The notes under the pieces were generated by a model that was not told the origin of the DNA, ran no database searches, and was given only the letters and a program-made list of their open reading frames with translations. 21,241 nt of DNA from NCBI GenBank assembly GCA_023390775.1, contig JAEWCF010000017.1, positions 1 to 21,241 on the forward strand, read 5' to 3'. This document shows positions 14,570-21,241 of the stretch, in pieces. The position numbers were made by a program, and so were the translations under genes. This DNA is from Bacteroidota bacterium. Its GTDB lineage: Bacteria > Bacteroidota > Bacteroidia > Flavobacteriales > Flavobacteriaceae. Numbering within the stretch: the first letter of the stretch is position 1; each line of letters starts with the position of its first letter.

Positions 14570-15501
14570 TATTTTTCCTCTCCCCAGTTTTTGAGTTCTT
14601 CCTCACTCCAGAGGTCCGGGAAAAAGATGCGGCGCTGGAATTTTGGGTGCATGTAGCGTTTCCAGTCGCTTCCGCCGGTGGCCTCGCCCGAGCCGTGCCC
14701 GCTTTCGATGTACTTTCTCGCAGCGTTCAGGTGGCCCATGACCCATTTGACATTGACGGTGTGGTCATAATGGCGCATCGCCTCGATCAAACCTTTATCC
14801 TGACGTGCCTCGTCGGGCAGTTGCGTAAATTTCTTCCAGATATTGGTGGTATTGTATGCTTCCATCCTTCGGAGGAAAAGCGCCTTGTATTTCGCCTCGA
14901 ATTGCTTGATCAGGTAAGACTTTTCGCCCGTAGCGTAATCCTTGCCCGCGGCCTGCCAATACAGATGCTCAAAAGCGTGCTCGTATGGAGTATTGCGGTC
15001 AATCGTCGCGCGAAAGCGGTGGTCGATCAGGTTGATCAGGTCGGTCGAGCCGAATTCGATCAAACGGTATTGCGCGCTCTGGAATCCCGAGGCAGGCGTC
15101 AGCGTGTTGCGGAACTTCATGTATTGCTCCACCTCCATACCGTCTCCCATGATGTCGAAAGACGTGGTGAGCATATCGAAGTAACGACTGATGCGGTGCA
15201 GGCGCTCGGTGAAAAACTTGGTTTCGATGTTTTCGGCCGATGAAATCTGGTCGATTTCCCACAAAATCATCTTGAAAAGGAGTTCGTTGACCTGATGGTA
15301 CATGATAAACACCATCTCGTCCGGAAGGGTCGTGCGCTGGGTCTGGAGGTTAAGAAGCGCGTCGGTTTGGATGTAATCCCAATAGGTTATGGGGCGCGAC
15401 CATAGAAGCCCTTCGAGATGGGTATCAAGTTTTTGGCCGATCGCCGAAAATTTATCGTCAAGCTCCTTGAGCAGGGTTTGGGTTTGACTGGTTTGGGTCA
15501 T
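14569..15501 (-). CDS. Tryptophan 2,3-dioxygenase
   Basis: A haem enzyme that opens the indole ring of L-tryptophan to N-formylkynurenine, the first step of the kynurenine pathway. It has 310 residues. Family landmarks are ITYWDYIQTDALLNLQ near the N-terminus, the helix MVFIMYHQVNELLFKM with the substrate-site histidine, FRNTLTPASGFQSAQYRLIE, and the C-terminal region VKWVMGHLNAARK, expected to hold the proximal haem histidine, followed by GSGEATGGSDWKRYM. It starts 3 nt after the DUF3108 gene stop and its stop overlaps the M23 start, so the three genes form one tight operon. No other kynurenine-pathway gene is present in the window. Confidence 0.95.
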   Translation of the reverse strand: MTQTSQTQTLLKELDDKFSAIGQKLDTHLEGLLWSRPITYWDYIQTDALLNLQTQRTTLPDEMVFIMYHQVNELLFKMILWEIDQISSAENIETKFFTERLHRISRYFDMLTTSFDIMGDGMEVEQYMKFRNTLTPASGFQSAQYRLIEFGSTDLINLIDHRFRATIDRNTPYEHAFEHLYWQAAGKDYATGEKSYLIKQFEAKYKALFLRRMEAYNTTNIWKKFTQLPDEARQDKGLIEAMRHYDHTVNVKWVMGHLNAARKYIESGHGSGEATGGSDWKRYMHPKFQRRIFFPDLWSEEELKNWGEEK

Positions 15502-15504
15502 AAT

Positions 15505-16275
15505 TTATTTTTTAACCTTGAAGGGATATTTGAGCCCGCGGTAGCCGTCCAGGTCGGCTTTGATGGAGCCAACGGCCAGGCTCGCCTTGATCCTGACAGG
15601 GAGTTTATTGTTGTCATCCGAGATCCATACGGTAAGGCTTTCCTCCTCCTTGAATACACGTCCCGACTGCACAAGGGGCCGGAACATCATGGTTGGGACG
15701 ATGCCATACTTGGTCTTCAGGTCCTCGCGCCCGATAAACTTTAGTTTGAACTTAAAGAGCTCGTCGTCAAAAAACATGTCCACCGTTACCGATTCGCCAA
15801 CGCGCATGCGGTCAATGGTGGGATGGTTTCGCAGATAATAGAACGTCGACATGACATCCTGCGTATTGGCCGGAACCGAAAAAGTCTTTTCCTTCTTGTC
15901 CTTGTAATCCTTCAACAGGATTTTGTGCCCAGCCTGGTCGACGAAACCTTCTTGGTTCTTGACATAGCCGCCTTCGTTGATCTTGCGGACAAACTGGTAG
16001 GGATTGCCGGTTTCCTTGTCAAAATAACTTTCGTAATTATCTTCGACCTTGAAGAAAAATCGGGACATTCCGGTTGTATATCCTTTGCCGATGGCGTGGT
16101 AAACCTTCTTGCCGTTCTTGACGGCATCCTTGACCTCCAGCGTTGCGTAACCCGCGTTGATGACTCCGTAATGTATCCTGAACTTGAACCATTCTCCCGA
16201 TTGGAAGGCGCGTTCTTTTTGGCTTGAAAATCCCGCGGTGACCAGGAAAATGAAGGCTATGATTAGTTTTTTCAT
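15505..16275 (-). CDS. DUF3108 domain exported protein
   Basis: A 256-residue protein with a clear signal peptide (MKKLIIAFIFLVTAGFSSQ) and no lipobox, so it is probably periplasmic. The body fits the DUF3108 family: GEWFKFRIHYGVINAGYATLEV at the mature N-terminus, a middle strand-rich region with DVMSTFYYLRN, and LTVWISDDNNKLPVRIKASL near the end. The fold is expected to be a beta-rich lipocalin- or LolB-like barrel, but the role is unknown. The frame is open upstream to 16455, but the ATG at 16275 gives the signal peptide and has a proper promoter 44 nt away. It is the first gene of an operon with tdo and the M23 lipoprotein, an oddly mixed set. Confidence 0.85.
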   Translation of the reverse strand: MKKLIIAFIFLVTAGFSSQKERAFQSGEWFKFRIHYGVINAGYATLEVKDAVKNGKKVYHAIGKGYTTGMSRFFFKVEDNYESYFDKETGNPYQFVRKINEGGYVKNQEGFVDQAGHKILLKDYKDKKEKTFSVPANTQDVMSTFYYLRNHPTIDRMRVGESVTVDMFFDDELFKFKLKFIGREDLKTKYGIVPTMMFRPLVQSGRVFKEEESLTVWISDDNNKLPVRIKASLAVGSIKADLDGYRGLKYPFKVKK

Positions 16276-16318
16276 TGCAGTTTTTGTTTTCAGCCGCCGC
16301 GCAGGACAATTACTGTTC

Positions 16319-16350
16319 CAAAAGTACCAAAACAAAAAAACCCAGTCAAA
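16319..16350 (-). promoter_or_regulatory. Promoter of the DUF3108-tdo-M23 operon
   Basis: On the minus strand TTTG (16350-16347), a 20-nt spacer and TACTTTTG (16326-16319) match the Bacteroidota consensus. The -33 element falls in the loop and stem base of the adjacent terminator hairpin, so terminator and promoter share bases. The leader would be about 40 nt. Confidence 0.65.
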
Positions 16351-16366
16351 TGAAGACCGGGTTTTT
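16336..16366 (-). terminator. Strong intrinsic terminator upstream of the DUF3108 gene
   Basis: On the minus strand AAAAACCCGGTC (16366-16355) pairs with GACTGGG plus five T (16347-16336), 12 bp with one G-U wobble and a 7-nt loop; the T-run continues to 16334. On the plus strand the wobble becomes an A-C mismatch, so the hairpin is better on the minus strand. It lies 200 nt past the hppD stop. Confidence 0.82.
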
Positions 16367-16447
16367 ATGCTATTAACCAACCAAAAAAAACTATAAATTA
16401 TGAAAAATTTACTTTTCAAAAACACGGGAACCACCCCTTGCCTTTGC
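16336..16447 (-). ncRNA. Candidate small RNA between hppD and the DUF3108 gene
   Basis: A -7 box (TATATTTG, 16460-16453) is followed by about 110 nt without a credible gene and then by a strong intrinsic terminator on the same strand. The predicted transcript begins near 16447, has a small GGGG-TGGT-TCCC hairpin near its 5' end, a U- and A-rich single-stranded middle (GTTTTTTTTGGTTGGTTAA), and ends in the 12-bp terminator. This is the layout of a bacterial small RNA. The 5' end is estimated from the box position; orientation is supported by the better pairing on the minus strand. It could instead be the 3' UTR of hppD. Confidence 0.4.
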
Positions 16448-16452
16448 GTTGG

Positions 16453-16460
16453 CAAATATA
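16453..16460 (-). promoter_or_regulatory. -7 box of the small-RNA candidate
   Basis: TATATTTG on the minus strand fits TAnnTTTG. The nearest TTG (16487-16485, within TTTTTG) is 24 nt upstream, one more than the usual 17-23 nt, and belongs to the loop of the short hppD hairpin. Confidence 0.4.
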
Positions 16461-16478
16461 CTTCGAATTTTGCACAAT

Positions 16479-16494
16479 AAAAGGCAAAAAGCCT
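16479..16494 (-). terminator. Possible short terminator of hppD
   Basis: On the minus strand AGGC-TTTTT-GCCT followed by TTTATT forms a 4-bp stem with a T-rich loop, 70 nt past the hppD stop. It is weak by stem length and may be assisted by the stronger terminator at 16336-16366. Confidence 0.3.
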
Positions 16495-16563
16495 ACTTTA
16501 ACAAGAATTTTGCAATTTTACAAAGGCATCTATTGTGTCCCCTAACGATTCGGCAACAAAACT

Positions 16564-17721
16564 CTATAAGGTGCCGCGCAATTGCTGTTCGCGTTCGATG
16601 GATTCGAAAAGCGCCTTGAAATTTCCTGCGCCGAAGCCCTTGGCCCCCATGCGTTGAATGATTTCAAAGAACAAGGTCGGGCGGTCTTGGACGGGCTTGG
16701 TGAAAATCTGCAGCAGGTAACCTTCCTCGTCGGCATCGACCATTATGGCCAGCTTTTCCAATACCGACAAATCTTCCTTCATCACCTTCATGTGATCGCC
16801 CAACCGTTGCGGAACGAGCTCGTAATACGCGTGAGGCGGCGGCGAGAGAAACTCGACCCCTCGTGCGCGCAATTCGCTTACGGTTGTGATGATGTCATCG
16901 GTGGCAATTGCGATGTGCTGCACTCCCGGACCTCCGTAAAAATCCAGGTATTCCTCAATCTGGGACTTTTTCTTGCCCTCGGCCGGCTCGTTAATGGGGA
17001 ACTTGATGCGGCCATTCCCGTTTGACATCACCTTGCTCATCAAGGCCGAATATTCGGTATTGATCTGCTTGTCGTCAAATGAAAGGAAGTTGACAAAGCC
17101 CATAACGTCTTCATACCATTTCACCCATGTATTCATCTCGCCCCAACCCACGTTGCCCACCATGTGATCGATGTACTTAAGCCCCACGGGCGCCGGATTG
17201 TAATCGGATTTCCACTCCTTGTAGCCGGGCAGGAAAACACCATTGTAGTTCTTTCTTTCGACAAAAATATGGACAGTTTCGCCGTAGGTATAGATTCCCG
17301 AACGAACGACCTCGCCAAATTCGTCCTGCTCCACCATCGGCTCCATAAAGGGTTTTGCACCGCGTTTGACCGTTTCCTCAAATGCGCTGCGGGCATCCTC
17401 GACCCATAATGCAGCCACCTTGACACCGTCGCCGTGTTTGCGCAAGTGGTCATTGATGATGGAATCTTCTCCAAGCGGAGTCGTCAGCACCAACCGGATC
17501 TTGTCCTGTTTGAGGACATAAGACGCCCGGTCGCGGACCCCTGTCTCCAATCCCGCGTAGGCCAGCGACTGGAACCCGAAGGCCGTTTTGTAAAAATGCG
17601 CCGCCTGCTTGGCGTTGCCCACATAGAGTTCAACATAATCCGTTCCCAGCAGCGGCAGGAAGTCCTGCGCCCCTTCAAATATTTTTTCGAGGCCGTATTC
17701 GACCGATTTTACGTCTTTCAT
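16564..17721 (-). CDS. hppD: 4-hydroxyphenylpyruvate dioxygenase
   Basis: Converts 4-hydroxyphenylpyruvate to homogentisate in tyrosine breakdown, using non-haem iron and oxygen. It has 385 residues in two vicinal-oxygen-chelate halves. The iron ligands are His186 (IDHMVGNV), His269 (GVQHIAIAT) and Glu353 (LFFEIIQR). The C-terminal helix with GAGNFKALFESIEREQ is the gate region conserved in the family. I start at the ATG at 17721; an in-frame TTG at 17739 would encode residues from the flanking repeat. The sequence directly upstream is repeat DNA with no visible ribosome site. It was presumably joined to hmgA before the four-helix gene came between them. Confidence 0.97.
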   Translation of the reverse strand: MKDVKSVEYGLEKIFEGAQDFLPLLGTDYVELYVGNAKQAAHFYKTAFGFQSLAYAGLETGVRDRASYVLKQDKIRLVLTTPLGEDSIINDHLRKHGDGVKVAALWVEDARSAFEETVKRGAKPFMEPMVEQDEFGEVVRSGIYTYGETVHIFVERKNYNGVFLPGYKEWKSDYNPAPVGLKYIDHMVGNVGWGEMNTWVKWYEDVMGFVNFLSFDDKQINTEYSALMSKVMSNGNGRIKFPINEPAEGKKKSQIEEYLDFYGGPGVQHIAIATDDIITTVSELRARGVEFLSPPPHAYYELVPQRLGDHMKVMKEDLSVLEKLAIMVDADEEGYLLQIFTKPVQDRPTLFFEIIQRMGAKGFGAGNFKALFESIEREQQLRGTL

Positions 17722-17734
17722 AATTAGCGAATTT

Positions 17735-17756
17735 GTCAATTAGCGAATTAGCGAAT
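17735..17756 (+). repeat. Left inverted repeat of the four-helix element
   Basis: 22 bases identical to the inverted copy at 18171-18192. The TTAGCGAA unit also occurs just outside at 17724-17731, next to the hppD start, so the leader of hppD consists of these repeats. Its inner part (17748-17756) encodes the stop and last two codons of the four-helix gene. Confidence 0.85.
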
Positions 17757-18134
17757 GGGGCTCAGCATTTTACATGAACCCACTATGCTATTCAAGATTT
17801 TAAGAATTTCGATTAGATGGTTTGATAATATTGCATTTTTGGGATAATTAGGCAAAACTTTGCATAGCGAAAGCCAATACTCTGTTTCGTCTGCTTCCTT
17901 TACAGCTATTTTCATCTTATGGATAAAATCGGCCTTACTTTCGGCATTTTGAGCTTCCTTCACATTTGCACCTATAGACGTACCCGAACGTAAAGTCTGC
18001 TTTGCCAGGACATATCTTTTCCTGCTTTCAGGTTCTTCAGAATACGTCACGATTTGGATTGCAAATTCAAGCGTTTTTTGAATTATAGGATTTTCCTTAT
18101 ACAATTGGCTTTGGGTGAAATTTTGGTTTGGCAT
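17748..18134 (-). CDS. Four-helix-bundle protein (S23 / 23S rRNA intervening-sequence family, Avd-like)
   Basis: A 128-residue protein with the family signature LRSGTSIGANVKEAQNAES followed by DFIHKMKIAVKEADETEYWL. The four helices run roughly over residues 13-33, 39-62, 67-95 and 103-123. Relatives are found as open frames in 23S rRNA intervening sequences and, as Avd, beside the reverse transcriptase of diversity-generating retroelements, where they bind nucleic acid as a pentameric barrel; the stand-alone versions have no settled function. No reverse transcriptase is in this window. The gene is visibly more AT-rich than hmgA and hppD around it. Its stop codon lies inside the left inverted repeat. 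Upstream, TAATTTAC is only a partial -7 match. Confidence 0.9.
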   Translation of the reverse strand: MPNQNFTQSQLYKENPIIQKTLEFAIQIVTYSEEPESRKRYVLAKQTLRSGTSIGANVKEAQNAESKADFIHKMKIAVKEADETEYWLSLCKVLPNYPKNAILSNHLIEILKILNSIVGSCKMLSPIR

Positions 18135-18170
18135 GTAAATTAATTATTGGCTTATATAAAATGCTTGTCA

Positions 18171-18192
18171 ATTCGCTAATTCGCTAATTGAC
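18171..18192 (-). repeat. Right inverted repeat of the four-helix element
   Basis: Inverted copy of 17735-17756, identical over 22 bases. Here the repeat extends inward so that GTCAATT at its outer end faces AATTGAC at 18167-18173, making this copy partly palindromic. It ends 9 nt before the hmgA stop codon. Confidence 0.85.
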
Positions 18193-18201
18193 CCATTGGC
18201 T

Positions 18202-19359
18202 CTACTCCACCCAGCTCCTATAGTACTTCCCATCATCAATCCCCATTGCTTCCTTGGTTACTTTTAGCGGACGGAAAGTATCCACCATCACGGCCAACTC
18301 GCGGGTTTCGGTGTGGCCGATGCTGCGCTCATAGGCTCCCGGTGCGGGCCCGTGCGGAATGCCCTTCGGGTGTAGCGTGATGTGGCCCTGCTCGATGTTG
18401 TTGCGCGACATGAAATCGCCGTCGACATAGTATAAAACCTCGTCGCTGTCGATGTTGCTGTGGTTGTAAGGCGCGGGAATCGCGAGCGGATGGTAGTCGT
18501 AAAGCCTCGGGCAGAAGGAACACACGACAAAAGTCGAAGTTTCAAAGGTCTGGTGCACCGGAGGTGGTTGGTGGACGCGGCCCGTGATCGGTTCAAAATT
18601 GTGGATGCTGAAACCGTACGGAAAATTGTAACCGTCCCACCCGATCACGTCAAAGGGATGCGTCGCATACACGATCTCGTGCATCATGCCCTCTTTTTTT
18701 ATTTTGATGACAAAATCGCCTTTCTCATCATGCGTCTCCAAGTGCGTCGGAAGCTTGAAGTCGCGTTCGCAGAAGGGCGAATGTTCAAGAAGCTGCCCCG
18801 ACTGGTTCTTGTAGCGCTTTGGCGTGTAGAACGGCGCGTGCGATTCGACGTAGAAGATGCGATTATCCGATGTTGCGAAGTCGATCTGGTAGATCATACC
18901 CCGCGGAATAATGAGGTAATCGCCGTATTCGAAGGCAATGTTGCCCATCATCGTCCGCAATGTTCCCGAACCCTTATGGATGAAGAGCATTTCGTCGGAA
19001 TCGGCGTTTTTATAGAAGTATTCCCGAAGCGATTTTTGCGGCGCCGCGAGCCCGATGATGCAATCGCTGTTGACCAACATCGGTTTCCGGCTGTCAAGGA
19101 AATCATCCTGTGGTTTGACTTCGAAACCTTTCAGCAAAAGCGACTTGATGTTCTTGTCGATGGCAATCTCCGGCTCAACCGAATAGGATTTTTTGATGTC
19201 GCGCACCTGCGTGGGCCGATGGACGTGGTAGAGCAGGGAAGAATGCCCGTGAAAGCCTTCGGTCCCAAAGAGTTGCTCGTAATAAAGGCCGCCGTCGGGT
19301 TTTTTGAACTGGACGTGCCTCTTTTGGGGAAAATCCCCGAGTTTATGATATATCGGCAT
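18202..19359 (-). CDS. hmgA: Homogentisate 1,2-dioxygenase
   Basis: Opens the ring of homogentisate to maleylacetoacetate, the step after hppD in tyrosine catabolism. It has 385 residues, shorter than the roughly 430-445 of the human and proteobacterial enzymes, and belongs to the compact bacterial branch. The cupin iron site is visible: His300 in APYNHSNIDSDE with Glu307 (or Asp306), and His336 in GIPHGP. FPYGFSIHNFEPITGRVHQPPPVHQ is the conserved substrate-side stretch. It precedes hppD on the same strand, separated only by the four-helix element. No clean TAnnTTTG promoter is seen upstream. The next pathway enzyme, fumarylacetoacetase, is not in the window. Confidence 0.95.
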   Translation of the reverse strand: MPIYHKLGDFPQKRHVQFKKPDGGLYYEQLFGTEGFHGHSSLLYHVHRPTQVRDIKKSYSVEPEIAIDKNIKSLLLKGFEVKPQDDFLDSRKPMLVNSDCIIGLAAPQKSLREYFYKNADSDEMLFIHKGSGTLRTMMGNIAFEYGDYLIIPRGMIYQIDFATSDNRIFYVESHAPFYTPKRYKNQSGQLLEHSPFCERDFKLPTHLETHDEKGDFVIKIKKEGMMHEIVYATHPFDVIGWDGYNFPYGFSIHNFEPITGRVHQPPPVHQTFETSTFVVCSFCPRLYDYHPLAIPAPYNHSNIDSDEVLYYVDGDFMSRNNIEQGHITLHPKGIPHGPAPGAYERSIGHTETRELAVMVDTFRPLKVTKEAMGIDDGKYYRSWVE

Positions 19360-19523
19360 AACTTAAAATTGAATGATTAAAGAACAATTGCAATTTCAAC
19401 GACAATCATTCAGGATTTCTCTTGATGAGGAATTGAAGGTGTGCCAGTAAGCCTGCCCATGCTTTCATAGCGTAAATATCGGCAATTTTTAAAAGTTTCC
19501 CCTCCGCTTGGAAAAATTAACAA

Positions 19524-19550
19524 CAAAAAAGGGCGCCGAAATGACGCCCT
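19524..19550 (-). terminator. Intrinsic terminator of the amino-acid permease gene
   Basis: On the minus strand AGGGCGTC (19550-19543) pairs with GGCGCCCT's arm (19537-19530) with one G-U wobble and a 5-nt loop, followed by T6 (19530-19525). It lies 8 nt past the permease stop and separates that gene from hmgA. Confidence 0.88.
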
Positions 19551-19558
19551 CAAGTTCC

Positions 19559-21199
19559 TTATACCCTTGCCCGCTTGAAGCTGTAGGCATATACCATCGC
19601 GTGGATGGCCGCAAACACCAGCGAGAAATAATAAAGCGCAGTATCGTCGATATCGGGATCGGAGTGGTGGATAAACGCCACGATAACCAAAGCGAAGACC
19701 ATTCCCAGTCCGGATCCGGCCACAACCTTGTAATTGGCATTGCTGAACATTCCCTTGTTCTGTACCGAATGCTTCATCCCGTAGAACAAATACAGGTCAA
19801 AGCCGATCATCATCCAGACGATTAGCCTGATCCAGGTATCCATCGGGAGGAAAACCATCATGAACAGGCAGACGGCGATTCCCGCGATCGGCACAAACGG
19901 CACGAGCGGCGTACGGAAGGCACGCGGCGCATCGGGCATCTTGCTTCGCATGATCAAAACGCCCACACACACCAGGATAAACGCGAACAGCGTCCCGATG
20001 CTGGTCATCTCGCCAACAACCCTGGCGGGAACGAAGGCGGCAAACAGGCTCACGAGAATCATGAAAAACAGGTTGTTCTTTGCCGGCGTGCGGAATTTCT
20101 CGTGCACATCCGAAAATATTTTTCCCACACGCCGGTCCTTGCTCATCGACAACAAAACGCGGCTCTGCCCCATCAGCATTACCAGGATAACCGATGCGTA
20201 ACCTGCAAGAATAGCGAGTAGGATCGCGTTGTTGAGCCATGGATATTCGGGGGTGATCATTCCAGAAGCATCGGGGGTTCCCATCGCCTCAACGGCAACG
20301 GCTACCGGAGCGATTCCGTCTTTGCCTGCAAAAGCCTGGAAGTTGACCACGCCCGTCATGACGTGTGCGAACAGAATGTACAAAAGCGTACAGATCCCCA
20401 GCGATGCGAGGATCCCAATCGGCATGTCGCGCTTTGGATTTTTGGCCTCCTGAGCGGCTGTCGAAACCGCATCGAAACCGATATAGGCAAAGAACACAAT
20501 TGCGGCGGCACGGATAATACCCGAAAAGCCAAATTCGCCAAAGTTCCCCGTATTCTCCGGAATGTACGGCGAATAGTTTTCAGGCCTGATGTACTGCCAG
20601 CCCACCGCGATGAAGATCAGCACCACCGAAACCTTAAGCAGCACGATCAATCCGTTGACAAACGACGATTCCTTGGTTCCGCGGATCAGCACCATCGACA
20701 TCAGCATCACGATGAGGACCGCCGGAATGTTGATGATTCCGCCCTCGAAAGGTGAAAGCATATACGATTCGTCGAGATGGATCCCATAGGATTCGAGGAA
20801 CTTGCCAAGATAGCGCGACCAGGAAATCGACACCGTTGCGGCGCCAACCGCATACTCCAGTACAAGGTCCCAACCGATGATCCACGCGATAAATTCGCCC
20901 ATTGTCGCAAAGGAATACGTGTAGGCGCTGCCGGCAACGGGAATCATGGAAGAAAATTCGGCGTAGCAAAGCCCCGCGAAAATACAGCCCAAAGCCGCTA
21001 CAAGGAATGAGATCGTGATGGCCGGGCCCGCATTGTTTGCCGCGGCAAGACCCGTGATGGAGAATAACCCTGCCCCGATGATGGCGCCCACCCCAAGGGC
21101 GACAAGCCCTTTGGCGGTTAGGGTTTTCTTGAGGCCTTTTTCAGACTCCGTCGCTTCCTCGAGCAGGAGCGCCAATGGCTTTCTTTTCCAGATTGACAT
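19559..21199 (-). CDS. APC-superfamily amino-acid permease
   Basis: An inner-membrane transporter of 546 residues with about 12-14 hydrophobic segments. The first segment carries the hallmark GVGAIIGAGLFSITG of the amino acid-polyamine-organocation superfamily, and AALGCIFAGLCYAEFSSMIPVAGSAYTYSFATMGEFIAWIIGW-type sequence forms helices 2-3. FFAYIGFDAVSTAAQEAKNPKRDMPIGI is the conserved helix 6-loop region. The overall length and loop pattern are closest to the cationic amino-acid transporter (CAT/YfnA-like) group, but the substrate is not certain. It is transcribed in the same direction as hmgA and hppD but has its own terminator; supplying amino acids for the downstream catabolic genes is an inference from position. 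Confidence 0.92.
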   Translation of the reverse strand: MSIWKRKPLALLLEEATESEKGLKKTLTAKGLVALGVGAIIGAGLFSITGLAAANNAGPAITISFLVAALGCIFAGLCYAEFSSMIPVAGSAYTYSFATMGEFIAWIIGWDLVLEYAVGAATVSISWSRYLGKFLESYGIHLDESYMLSPFEGGIINIPAVLIVMLMSMVLIRGTKESSFVNGLIVLLKVSVVLIFIAVGWQYIRPENYSPYIPENTGNFGEFGFSGIIRAAAIVFFAYIGFDAVSTAAQEAKNPKRDMPIGILASLGICTLLYILFAHVMTGVVNFQAFAGKDGIAPVAVAVEAMGTPDASGMITPEYPWLNNAILLAILAGYASVILVMLMGQSRVLLSMSKDRRVGKIFSDVHEKFRTPAKNNLFFMILVSLFAAFVPARVVGEMTSIGTLFAFILVCVGVLIMRSKMPDAPRAFRTPLVPFVPIAGIAVCLFMMVFLPMDTWIRLIVWMMIGFDLYLFYGMKHSVQNKGMFSNANYKVVAGSGLGMVFALVIVAFIHHSDPDIDDTALYYFSLVFAAIHAMVYAYSFKRARV

Positions 21200-21241
21200 A
21201 AAGATGGATGGTTTTTAAATTATAGTTTTGGTTTGGATTGT

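Larger units (their letters stand above)
17735..18192. mobile_element. 458-bp segment with perfect 22-bp terminal inverted repeats carrying a four-helix-bundle gene
   Basis: The segment begins with GTCAATTAGCGAATTAGCGA plus AT at 17735-17756 and ends with the same 22 bases inverted at 18171-18192. Nearly everything between them is one small gene. It interrupts the hmgA-hppD pair. No transposase is encoded and no target-site duplication is obvious. If mobile, it would have to be moved in trans like a MITE, or spread by recombination between dispersed repeats. The mobile interpretation is inference; the repeats themselves are exact. Confidence 0.4.

Noticed and set aside
16276..16455. N-terminal extension of the DUF3108 protein up to 16455
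   Set aside because: It would begin at a TTG inside a -7 box, run through a terminator hairpin and bury the signal peptide 60 residues in.
16400..16480. 26-codon plus-strand ORF starting MKNLLFKNTG after an A-rich leader
   Set aside because: The leader looks like flavobacterial translation starts, but the peptide is too short, has no supporting features, and overlaps the better-supported minus-strand RNA candidate.
17722..17756. Tandem TTAGCGAA units considered as a CRISPR or direct-repeat array
   Set aside because: Units are about 8 bp with no unique spacers, and the pattern is better described as terminal inverted repeats of the four-helix segment.
17735..18192. Four-helix gene considered as Avd of a diversity-generating retroelement
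   Set aside because: No reverse transcriptase, template repeat or variable repeat pair was found in the window, so a retroelement cannot be claimed.
18460..19380. 306-codon plus-strand open frame opposite hmgA
   Set aside because: It is antisense to hmgA, which has an intact iron site and full length; no recognisable protein features.

Overview
The window looks like chromosomal DNA of a member of the Flavobacteriaceae (Bacteroidota), probably Flavobacterium or a close relative with fairly high G+C. The basis is family-specific content: an IPExxxVDY-family protein between rnc and pyk, a long Bacteroidota-type PurF, acpP-fabF-rnc in a row, and promoters of the TTG-N(17-23)-TAnnTTTG type with AT-rich leaders in place of Shine-Dalgarno sites. 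No rRNA, tRNA, CRISPR array, integrase or transposase was found. These assignments rest on reading the sequence only; no database search was run.

Left part (1-4080, minus strand): purine and nucleotide genes. purN and rnhA overlap by 4 nt, followed by a PfkB-family kinase with its own promoter and intrinsic terminator, then purF, which runs off the left edge. A cluster of short repeats lies upstream of purF. Centre-left (4182-8633, plus strand): acpP, fabF, rnc, an IPExxxVDY protein and pyk. There is a 12-bp hairpin between acpP and fabF and a textbook terminator inside the first codons of rnc.

Centre (8634-13345): dinB and a CYTH-domain gene diverge from a 24-bp gap in which both genes appear to be leaderless. 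An RlpA-like lipidless DPBB protein, a small four-helix membrane protein and pgi follow on the minus strand. A 370-bp gene-free stretch upstream of pgi holds a GC-rich folded element and a G-tract cluster.

Right part (13346-21199, all minus strand): an amino-acid degradation neighbourhood. From the right it contains an APC-family amino-acid permease, hmgA and hppD (tyrosine to homogentisate to maleylacetoacetate), then a DUF3108-tdo-M23 peptidase operon (TDO opens the kynurenine route from tryptophan). Between hmgA and hppD sits a four-helix-bundle (S23/Avd-like) gene bracketed by perfect 22-bp inverted repeats. Between hppD and the DUF3108 gene, a promoter and a strong terminator bracket about 110 bp with no credible gene, which makes a small-RNA candidate.

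The best leads for something undescribed are the inverted-repeat-bracketed four-helix gene, the small-RNA candidate, the terminator inside rnc and the GC-rich folded element.
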